Positions 1 to 5,261 of a DNA stretch of 6,323 bases are shown here, piece by piece. Positions within the stretch are counted from its first letter, which is position 1, and every line of letters begins with the position of its first letter. Made by a program: the position numbers and the translations under genes. A model generated the notes under the pieces. That model had not been told where the DNA came from. It did not search any database and saw only the letters and a program-made list of their open reading frames with translations. Origin of the DNA: Flavobacteriaceae bacterium (GTDB lineage: Bacteria; Bacteroidota; Bacteroidia; Flavobacteriales; Flavobacteriaceae); contig CANEXR010000171.1 in NCBI GenBank assembly GCA_947443815.1, forward strand, positions 1 to 6,323, written 5' to 3'.

Positions 1-186
1 AGTTTTGATTTCGTTTTTTGTCAAATTACTAAAACTAACGGGCGTTTTTGTTGTAACCCGAATTGCCGAAACCAATACTTCATCAAGTTGATTTACTTTG
101 GTTGTGTCTTTGACTTGTGAAAATGAAAAAACTGAAAAGAGAAGAAAAAAGCAAAATATTGAAATGTTTTTGCTGTTTCGGCTCAT
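1..186 (-). CDS. TonB-dependent outer-membrane receptor, N-terminal fragment (probable thiamine uptake)
   Basis: Only the first 62 codons are in the window; the gene continues past base 1. The translation opens with a signal peptide: a short basic n-region (MSRNSKN), a hydrophobic core rich in Phe/Leu/Ser (residues 8-22), and a likely cleavage before Gln24 (FSFS|Q), typical of Bacteroidota exported proteins. The mature N-terminus has a polar linker and then a TonB-box/plug start, LDEVLVSAIRVTTKTPVSFS (residues 34-53), the usual 'LdEVvVsAtR' pattern of TonB-dependent receptors without a carboxypeptidase-regulatory-like N-domain. Such receptors form 22-strand barrels that take up scarce ligands with energy from TonB-ExbBD. 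A TPP riboswitch sits directly upstream, so thiamine or a precursor is the inferred ligand; the ligand cannot be read from the fragment itself. In-frame ATGs also exist at 207 and 228, with an in-frame TAA further upstream. I chose 186 because it gives the most ordinary signal peptide. Confidence 0.82.
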   Translation of the reverse strand, partial: MSRNSKNISIFCFFLLFSVFSFSQVKDTTKVNQLDEVLVSAIRVTTKTPVSFSNLTKNEIKT

Positions 187-208
187 GGCTCTTGGCTCAT
201 GGCTCATA
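181..208. repeat. 7-bp tandem repeat, four units, over the receptor start codon
   Basis: Four consecutive 7-base units are visible on the plus strand: GCTCATG, GCTCTTG, GCTCATG, GCTCATA. On the coding (minus) strand each unit with CAT supplies an ATG, so possible start codons fall at 207, 200 and 186. Those at 207 and 186 are in frame with the receptor, while 200 opens a frame that stops after five codons. Because the unit is 7 bases, adding or losing one unit shifts the frame between an upstream start and the gene, or changes leader length if the last ATG is used. I recall similar GAGCCAA/GAGCCAT heptamer runs in Flavobacterium intergenic DNA; this is memory, not a search. Confidence 0.8.
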
Positions 209-321
209 GATTTAAAAATAGTATTCATCCGTAAAGAGATTACGAATAAAAGGGGGAATTATTCTTTTGTTAAATTAAAAAATTGTTGTTTCCTATGACA
301 AAAAAAGTTGTTCTTTGGTTT

Positions 322-419
322 TGTCAATTTTTTCCCTTAGCAACATTACTTGCTCAGGTTCGTTGGGTATAATCTCAGCCGTCATTCCGTTTTTTGGAAT
401 TTAGCACCCCTTTGAGACA
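322..419 (-). ncRNA. TPP riboswitch aptamer (thi-box)
   Basis: Reading the minus strand from 419, the conserved thi-box order is present. A GGGGTGC block (410-404) is followed by a variable P3 hairpin, ATTCC/GGAAT with an A-rich loop. Then come GCTGAGA (379-373) with ATACCC (370-365), which closes P2 with the GGGT; the ACCTGA box (359-354); a P5-like hairpin GCAA-gtaatg-TTGC (353-340); and a terminal AGGGA. Closing P1 pairs can be drawn between TGT/CAA near 419-412 and TTG/ACA near 327-322. The CTGAGA and ACCTGA boxes with this spacing are diagnostic of the thiamine-pyrophosphate aptamer. It lies about 135 bases upstream of the TonB-dependent receptor in the same orientation. TPP binding is expected to lower receptor expression. 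No strong intrinsic terminator follows, so the control mode is not obvious; see the possible anti-aptamer segment in the leader. Confidence 0.93.
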
Positions 420-422
420 GCG

Positions 423-430
423 CAAAAGTA
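423..430 (-). promoter_or_regulatory. Bacteroidota-type -7 promoter box for the TPP-riboswitch transcript
   Basis: On the minus strand the box reads TACTTTTG, an exact match to the Bacteroidota -7 consensus TAnnTTTG. A start about 4-8 bases downstream would fall at roughly 419-415, the first bases of the riboswitch P1 stem, as expected for a leader beginning with the aptamer. No clear -33 TTTG is visible; the upstream sequence is A/T-rich. Its position between the arfB stop and the aptamer argues that the receptor has its own promoter and is not merely read through from the upstream operon. Confidence 0.65.
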
Positions 431-479
431 GTTTTTTTTGTTTAAAATTTACTGTTTTAAAATAAAAAGTGAATAAATA

Positions 480-884
480 TTATTCTAAATTGAGTTTTTT
501 TCTGCTTTTTTTGATGTCAGAAATGTTCTTTTTGTCTTTTATTCTTTTTCTAATGACAGACTTAGGAATCTTAGTTGCTTTTCTTTCTTTGGGGATAATA
601 AGTGCTTTTTTGACGAGTTCCAAAAAACGTTTAATAACAATTTCTTTATTTTTAATTTGACTTCTGTCTTCATCGCAATTTAAAATCAAAACAAATTCCG
701 TTGTCAATCTTGAAGCTAAGTTGGTTTGCAAAAGTTCTTTTTCTTCGTCTGTCAAAGCTTGAGATTGCTTTACATCAAATGTTAAAACGACTTTTGATGA
801 AACTTTGTTTACATTTTGACCCCCTGCACCACTACTTCTTACTGCTTTAAAATGCAATTCCGAAATTATTTTTTCCGCTTCCAA
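480..884 (-). CDS. arfB: Alternative ribosome-rescue factor / peptidyl-tRNA hydrolase ArfB (YaeJ type)
   Basis: ArfB frees ribosomes stalled on mRNAs without a stop codon by hydrolysing peptidyl-tRNA in the P site. The 134-residue length fits the family (about 140 in E. coli). The RF-1-like catalytic loop is clear: RSSGAGGQNVNKVSSKV, with the GGQ at residues 21-23. The C-terminal tail (from about residue 102) is strongly basic (KERKATKIPK, RKRIKDKK, KKSRKKLN), as required to occupy the empty mRNA entry channel. The best start is a TTG at 884-882: an in-frame TAA lies only nine codons upstream with no ATG between, and a later start would cut into the GGQ domain. The upstream gene's TAA ends at 886, leaving a one-base gap (TAA-T-TTG), so translation is probably coupled to that gene. 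It is the last gene of the likely operon; a separate promoter and riboswitch follow. Confidence 0.93.
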   Translation of the reverse strand: MEAEKIISELHFKAVRSSGAGGQNVNKVSSKVVLTFDVKQSQALTDEEKELLQTNLASRLTTEFVLILNCDEDRSQIKNKEIVIKRFLELVKKALIIPKERKATKIPKSVIRKRIKDKKNISDIKKSRKKLNLE

Positions 885-885
885 A

Positions 886-3012
886 TTATTGTTGTTGATG
901 GGTTGGATTTAATAAATCGTTTACTGTTTTTACAGGATTAAAAGTAAGCAACGGAACTTCCACAAAAATAGTGGTCCATTTTGACATGCCACCATTCCAA
1001 AGTCCAGGTAATTCATAATTTTTCATTAAAATTCCTTTGTTGCTTTTTTCAACAATAAAACCGCTTTTTGGGTCGACAAATTCTCTTAAATCAAATTTAG
1101 TACCGGTGTAGTTTTTTATGCCACATACAAGATCAACAGGGTTAAAGTGAGAGGCATTAGAAAGTATTTTTGCTTGTATTGGATCTCTTCCATCTATTTG
1201 TGATGCTTCAACTATTTGAAGTGATATCGCTCCATTCGGGTCTTTTACCCAAAATGGGCCACCACCAGGTTCCCCTTCGTTTTTTACCATGCCACAAACT
1301 CGAATTGGACGATTTAGTAAATCAAAAAGTATTGATTTCTGAGTCGCTAATTCTTGAGTTTTAAACGAATCATCAAGCGTAATAAACAACTTGCTTTTTA
1401 TGAACTGTACAATAGTGTCTCTATTTTCAACAGAAAAAGAATTGTCTTCCAACTCTTTTAAAAATTGAAATATCTTTTGTTGTAAATTAAGTAAAATTCC
1501 AGCTAAAGCTTTTTTATACAAGCTGATTTCTTTTGAATGATTTTGAATTACATTGTCAATATTTTTAATGAAAATCAAATCGCCATTGAGGTTGTTTAAA
1601 TTAAGAATCAAAGCGCCATGTCCGCCAGGTCTGAATATTAAATTAGTATTGGTGTCCCGAAGCGGAATATTATCTGAAGATACCGCAATAGAATCGGTTG
1701 ATTGGTCTTGAAAAGAAAAATCTACGGTGATTTTTACGCCCGTCTTTTTTTCTACTTTTTGTTTTATTTTATCTAAAATTTCTTGGAATAAAGGTTGGTG
1801 GTTTTTAGATATTGTAAAGTGTAAATGCCCGCTTTCATTCGAATTGGAATAATTAGCACATTCCAATAAATGTTCTTCTATTGGGGTAGCATTGTGTTTT
1901 TTATATTTATGAAAAGGCAATATTCCTTTGGGTTTATTGGCAAAATCAAATTTTGGATCGTTTAATAAGGTTTTAATAAAAAAATAATTTTTGGCGCTTT
2001 TGCTCCAATTGTGGTATTCTAAATAAATTTTTTTATTGTGGGCTTTGACAGCTTTGTAAAAAGGAAATTTTTCAATACCCGCCAAAAAAATCATTAAATC
2101 GATATTTTTCTTTCTATTGATATACCCGTTGATTCTTTCATTTTGTGGTTGAAAGTCCAACAAAAATTCGTTTAGAAATTTAAACATTCTACTTGCAGCA
2201 CCTGATGCGGGTACAAAATTCACAGGAGTTATAGTGTTTAAAATAGAGGTGTAAAGCGAGGCGTATTTCAGGGCTTCCTCTTTAGAAATAGAAACAATAC
2301 CGTCCTCTAATTTTGCAGGTTTTAAAAGAACTGTTTTCTCAATTCCCTCTCTTAAAGCCTGAAGTTGTTGCTGAATGTTTTCAATAGTGGTGCCTCTATT
2401 ATAGCATTGTACAAAATCTAGGGAGGTAAATCCTGCATCTAAAAATTGATTTAGATTTTCCAATATTCCGATCGCTTTTTGAAGCCTTTCTGTTTTACTG
2501 CCCGAAATTTTGACGTAGGGTTTATTATTTGTGATAAGTGTTTTTTCAAAAGCGTCAAAAAAAATGGCTCTCTTTTCAAAACCATCTCTTAAATCGTCTT
2601 TTTCCCATGGAATATCTATATCGGTTAGAAAATAAAGATCGTAATGATGTTCAACGGCTGCTTTTTCTAATTCGGGTTCACAAAAACCATAATAGAGTTC
2701 GGAAAAAACTTTTGTAACCATTAAATTGGTGTCACAAAAAAGATATTTTGAAGCAATTAGTTCTTTTTCATTTTCTAATTTTATTTGCCCGTAAGCTATA
2801 GGAAGCATATCACTTAATGTGCAAGCTGTATTGCTGTTGTTCCATTTTTCTTGCAGATAGTCACGAGCAAATTCAGGCGTCCAGACGGTTTTGTAATAGT
2901 CTGCTAACTGAATTGCCAGTGTTGTTTTGCCAGTACTTTCAGGCCCAAAAATGGCGATTTTTATATTCTTTGCGCTTCCAGTTTCGTTGAGCTGTTTAAG
3001 TTTTTCTTCCAT
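886..3012 (-). CDS. Fusion of NadR-like AAA kinase domain with DUF4301 domain
   Basis: This 708-residue protein has two parts. Residues 1-190 resemble the ribosylnicotinamide-kinase domain of NadR: a P-loop GPESTGKT (23-30), the WTPEFARDYL block (44-53), a Walker-B-like LFCDTN (91-96), and the conserved DIPWEKDDLRD stretch (133-143; NadR-type 'PW..DGLR'). Family knowledge suggests ATP-dependent phosphorylation of nicotinamide riboside or a similar small substrate. Residues from about 193 to the end match DUF4301, usually a separate protein of about 500 residues in Bacteroidota: FVPASGAASRMFK (266-278), RPGGHGALILNLN (461-473), FIKNIDNV (481-488), RVCGMVKNEGEPGGGPFW (571-588) and a C-terminal WNGGMSKWTTIFVEVPL to TVNDLL block. 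DUF4301 has no assigned function that I know of; its motifs are reminiscent of UDP-sugar-type nucleotidyltransferases (inference). The reading frame is unbroken across the join. The start at 3012 lies inside the end of pnuC (52-base overlap) and is the only ATG before the P-loop. Confidence 0.88.
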   Translation of the reverse strand: MEEKLKQLNETGSAKNIKIAIFGPESTGKTTLAIQLADYYKTVWTPEFARDYLQEKWNNSNTACTLSDMLPIAYGQIKLENEKELIASKYLFCDTNLMVTKVFSELYYGFCEPELEKAAVEHHYDLYFLTDIDIPWEKDDLRDGFEKRAIFFDAFEKTLITNNKPYVKISGSKTERLQKAIGILENLNQFLDAGFTSLDFVQCYNRGTTIENIQQQLQALREGIEKTVLLKPAKLEDGIVSISKEEALKYASLYTSILNTITPVNFVPASGAASRMFKFLNEFLLDFQPQNERINGYINRKKNIDLMIFLAGIEKFPFYKAVKAHNKKIYLEYHNWSKSAKNYFFIKTLLNDPKFDFANKPKGILPFHKYKKHNATPIEEHLLECANYSNSNESGHLHFTISKNHQPLFQEILDKIKQKVEKKTGVKITVDFSFQDQSTDSIAVSSDNIPLRDTNTNLIFRPGGHGALILNLNNLNGDLIFIKNIDNVIQNHSKEISLYKKALAGILLNLQQKIFQFLKELEDNSFSVENRDTIVQFIKSKLFITLDDSFKTQELATQKSILFDLLNRPIRVCGMVKNEGEPGGGPFWVKDPNGAISLQIVEASQIDGRDPIQAKILSNASHFNPVDLVCGIKNYTGTKFDLREFVDPKSGFIVEKSNKGILMKNYELPGLWNGGMSKWTTIFVEVPLLTFNPVKTVNDLLNPTHQQQ

Positions 3013-3608
3013 TCTATATAGCCGTAAATAGCAATGATTGTAAATATTATATATTGTAAACTTGTAAACGTAAATCCTTTTATGAAATACAATGGAATAG
3101 AAATAATGTCTCCTACAATCCAGAATAGCCAGTTTTCAATCTTTCTTTTGGCCATTAACCACATTCCGACAAAAAATATTCCTGTTAAAAGGGTGTCAAT
3201 ATAAGAAAACCAATTGGTAAATTTATTAAAAAATTGATAGATTAAAATTACAAAAGAAACTGTTATTACAAAAATTACAAACGCAATTTTTTTCTCATGG
3301 ATCGTAATTCGCGAAATAGGGAATGCATCAACATTGTCTTTTTTTCGAGTCCAATGGTACCAGCCATAAATACTCATTATGAAATAGTAACCGTTAATCA
3401 TCATGTCACCCAATAAAGACCACTTCCATAACAAATATACATAAATTAATGTACTGACCATACCCGTTGGAAATACTAAAACATTGTCTTTTTTAGCATA
3501 CCAAACGCTAAATAAGCCAAAAATTACTGCTGTAACTTCTAGAAAAATAGCTGCTGTCGGGTAATCTCTGTATTGTAAAAAAAAGTATTCTAGTATTTTA
3601 GCTATCAT
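2961..3608 (-). CDS. pnuC: PnuC-family vitamin transporter (nicotinamide riboside, or thiamine as in PnuT)
   Basis: This is a 215-residue inner-membrane protein with about seven hydrophobic helices (roughly residues 18-37, 44-62, 66-86, 106-126, 136-153, 158-176 and 181-198), the usual size and topology of PnuC carriers. Family signatures are visible: NVLVFPTGMVSTLIYVYLLW (42-61), GYYFIMSIYGWYHW (73-86) and a second half-repeat ending LQYIIFTIIAIYGYIEW (184-200). PnuC proteins move a vitamin by facilitated diffusion, and uptake is driven by cytosolic phosphorylation. The next gene encodes a NadR-like kinase and overlaps by 52 bases, so carrier and kinase probably form a functional pair. Nicotinamide riboside is the default substrate. 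A TPP-riboswitch-controlled outer-membrane receptor lies in the same strand and neighbourhood, and Bacteroidota are known for PnuT-type thiamine carriers in such loci, so thiamine is a real alternative. Confidence 0.92.
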   Translation of the reverse strand: MIAKILEYFFLQYRDYPTAAIFLEVTAVIFGLFSVWYAKKDNVLVFPTGMVSTLIYVYLLWKWSLLGDMMINGYYFIMSIYGWYHWTRKKDNVDAFPISRITIHEKKIAFVIFVITVSFVILIYQFFNKFTNWFSYIDTLLTGIFFVGMWLMAKRKIENWLFWIVGDIISIPLYFIKGFTFTSLQYIIFTIIAIYGYIEWKKNLNSSTKLEAQRI

Positions 3609-3636
3609 TTGATTTTTATAAAGAAGTTGTTTTGAA

Positions 3637-4365
3637 CTATCTTTCGGTATTTAGAGTGAAAAAATTAATGTTGTTTTCAAATGCAGTTCCTATTACTACT
3701 AAATCTGCTCCAGCATTATAGGCTTCTTGAATGCGTTCTAAGTCTGTTATTCCCCCACCTACAATTAATGGAATTTCGATATGAGTTGCAACTGTTTTTA
3801 TCATTTCCAAAGATACGGCTTGTTTTGCACCACTTCCGGCTTCTAAATATAGTAGTTTATTGCCTAACATTTCGCCAGCTTGAGCAGTTTGAACTGCATA
3901 TTGGATGTTGTTTCTGTCCAATGGTTTGGTTTTGCTAACTCGTTCTACAGCTGTTTCTGTGCCGCTTTCAATTAGCAAATATCCAGTTGAAATAATTTCG
4001 AGATGGGTCTTTTTTAGTAATGGCACAGCATTGATTTGATGTTCAATTAAATAGTCTGGATTTCTACCTGAAATTAAAGACAAAAACAAAATACCATCTG
4101 CTTTATCGGAAATTTGAGATGGATTTCCGGGAAATAACAAAATGGGGAGTTTACAGTTTTCTTTGATCTTTACAATCAATTCGTCCATGATATTGTTTTT
4201 TACAAGGCTTCCGCCAATGAAAATATGGGTGGCTGGCGATTGATTGATTTTTGAAATTAAAATCGATAAATGCTCCCAAACAATTTTGTCTGGATCTAGT
4301 AGAATAGCCAATAGTTTTTGGTTTTCTGATTTTGCTTTTAAAATGGTGTTGTAAATGTTTGCCAT
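3637..4365 (-). CDS. Geranylgeranylglyceryl-phosphate synthase family protein (PcrB/GGGPS)
   Basis: This 242-residue TIM-barrel prenyltransferase belongs to the family that joins sn-glycerol-1-phosphate to a polyprenyl diphosphate to make the archaeal-type ether-lipid precursor. Visible motifs are LLDPDK (22-27), FIGGSLV (49-55), FPGNPSQIS (78-86), SLISGRNPDYLIEHQ (96-110), YLEAGSGA (173-180, Tyr/Glu/Gly of the active site) and the phosphate-binding VGGGI (202-206) with GTAFE (226-230). Length and motif set fit the Bacteroidota branch, members of which are known to use geranylgeranyl diphosphate in vitro; the physiological product in these bacteria is not established to my knowledge. The start at 4365 lies 13 bases after the PPTase stop. 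The pnuC start follows its own stop after 28 bases. No mutated key residue is seen. Confidence 0.94.
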   Translation of the reverse strand: MANIYNTILKAKSENQKLLAILLDPDKIVWEHLSILISKINQSPATHIFIGGSLVKNNIMDELIVKIKENCKLPILLFPGNPSQISDKADGILFLSLISGRNPDYLIEHQINAVPLLKKTHLEIISTGYLLIESGTETAVERVSKTKPLDRNNIQYAVQTAQAGEMLGNKLLYLEAGSGAKQAVSLEMIKTVATHIEIPLIVGGGITDLERIQEAYNAGADLVVIGTAFENNINFFTLNTER

Positions 4366-4378
4366 ATCTTTTGTATTC

Positions 4379-5035
4379 CTACAATGTTAATTTGCGATTT
4401 GTTTCCCCTTGAAACGCATAGACTAAAGTGAAATTTTCAATCTCTTCAAAATGAATGTTAAAATCCACTACCCAATTATTAAAATCCAGTTTGGCATTAT
4501 TTTGTTTAACGTTTAATGAAAATTGATTAACAAAAATATGATTTTTGAAACTGATTCCTTTTTCGTTTCTGATTTTGAAAATGGCTTCTTTTGCACCCCA
4601 AATTACGGTTAGTTTTTGAATATATTCTGCTTTATTATCGGAGTCTAAGAACTGAAATTCAGACTTGCAGAATTTATCGGCGATACGCATAATTTTTTCA
4701 CGTTGTAATTCAATGTCGATTCCTACAGTTTCGTCACTGATGATAATAGCTGAAAATTCATGCGAATGTGTGATGGAAATGTGTTTGTCACCATTGAGAT
4801 GTGGCTTTCCAAACACATCATAATGCAAGTCAAAATCGGTGAAACCCGCTATTTGCAATAACTTACGAACGCTAAGAAAGGCGCGTTGGTGCATTTCGGA
4901 TTTCATTGTGTCAAGCCGAATGCGATTGGAATCGTTCAGGATTACTTGCTCGAATAATTCCGAAAAAGATTCGGTGATTTTCCAAATGAGGATTTGGGTG
5001 TTGGGATTGTGATGTATGGTTTTGAATAAAGGCAT
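4379..5035 (-). CDS. Sfp-type 4'-phosphopantetheinyl transferase
   Basis: The enzyme transfers 4'-phosphopantetheine from coenzyme A to a serine of acyl- or peptidyl-carrier proteins, activating them. At 218 residues it has the length of the two-half Sfp/HetI type rather than the short AcpS type. The signature runs in order: GKPHL (76-80), SITHSHEF (87-94), VGIDIE (104-109, with Asp107 and Glu109 as Mg ligands) and WGAKEAIFK (146-154, with Lys148 and Glu150). The C-terminal half is less conserved. The target carrier protein cannot be deduced; no PKS, NRPS or fatty-acid gene is in the window. It is the first gene of the minus-strand run. Its ATG is about 20 bases from the edge of a palindromic 74-bp element, which would lie in its 5' leader if transcription starts beyond it. 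Confidence 0.94.
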   Translation of the reverse strand: MPLFKTIHHNPNTQILIWKITESFSELFEQVILNDSNRIRLDTMKSEMHQRAFLSVRKLLQIAGFTDFDLHYDVFGKPHLNGDKHISITHSHEFSAIIISDETVGIDIELQREKIMRIADKFCKSEFQFLDSDNKAEYIQKLTVIWGAKEAIFKIRNEKGISFKNHIFVNQFSLNVKQNNAKLDFNNWVVDFNIHFEEIENFTLVYAFQGETNRKLTL

Positions 5036-5055
5036 GTTGTTGGTCTGGTTATTTT

Positions 5056-5129
5056 TAGCCCTGATGGAAACGGCATCCTTTTGTGGCGGTGTTCGCCATA
5101 AAAGATATAGTGTACAGCAGGATTAGCTT
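5056..5129. repeat. 74-bp imperfect palindromic element, possibly a dispersed repeat or structured RNA
   Basis: The spacer contains nested inverted repeats. An outer stem pairs AGC..CCTG (5057-5063) with CAGG..GCT (5118-5128). An inner hairpin is ATC-TTTT-TGGCG (5075-5088), loop GTGTT, CGCCA-AAAA-GAT (5094-5106), with a single-base bulge and one mismatch. The purine-rich flanks between the stems (GATGGAAACGGC and ATAGTGTACAGC) form an internal loop. The element is more GC-rich than the surrounding spacer. I recall closely similar sequences (AGCCCTGAT... GCGGCATCC ... GATATAGC.. ...GCAGGA.TAGCTC) between genes in Flavobacterium genomes, which suggests a dispersed family; this is memory and needs a search. 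Because it is palindromic, its strand is undecided. It is not followed by a T-run on either strand, so it is not a standard intrinsic terminator. Confidence 0.6.
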
Positions 5130-5222
5130 CGAATGCAAATTATTTGTCTAAAGTTCAAAAGATTAACGAATTAAACAATTCATAAATGTTAAAGAAATTA
5201 GTTTAAATCTAAAGTTATTACG

Positions 5223-5230
5223 TAAATTTG
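5223..5230 (+). promoter_or_regulatory. ahcY: Bacteroidota-type -7 promoter box for ahcY
   Basis: The box TAAATTTG matches the Bacteroidota -7 consensus TAnnTTTG exactly and lies 31 bases before the ahcY ATG, giving a leader of about 25 bases. No clear -33 TTTG is seen at the usual spacing; a TTTA at 5202-5205 is the nearest candidate, 17 bases upstream instead of about 19. The rest of the spacer from 5130 to 5222 is A/T-rich and shows nothing else I can name. No good box was found for the divergent PPTase operon. Confidence 0.55.
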
Positions 5231-5261
5231 CAAAAAAATTACAATTACAAATATACTATAA

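Noticed and set aside
221..247. Small hairpin CGTAA-tctct-TTACG in the receptor leader as a riboswitch terminator
   Set aside because: It has only five base pairs, overlaps the possible ATG at 228 and is not followed by a U-tract; at best a weak leader structure.
440..464. AT-only inverted repeat (TTTAAAA / TTTTAAA) after arfB as a terminator
   Set aside because: The stem has no G-C pairs and, in the arfB direction, is followed by an A-run rather than a T-run. It is expected by chance in such AT-rich DNA.
98..660. Plus-strand open frames at 98-298 and 469-660
   Set aside because: The first runs antisense over the receptor signal peptide and its leader. The second is antisense to the arfB basic tail and is a Phe/Leu-rich artefact of the opposite strand's A-rich Lys codons. 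Neither has a recognisable family.
1170..3938. Plus-strand open frames at 1170-1364 and 3681-3938
   Set aside because: They lie wholly inside strongly supported minus-strand genes (DUF4301 part and GGGPS) and have shadow-like composition.
5147..5216. Direct repeat TCTAAAGTT at 5147-5155 and 5208-5216
   Set aside because: There are two 9-base copies, 61 bases apart in low-complexity AT-rich spacer. No gene or regulator supports an operator, and it is too short to distinguish from chance.
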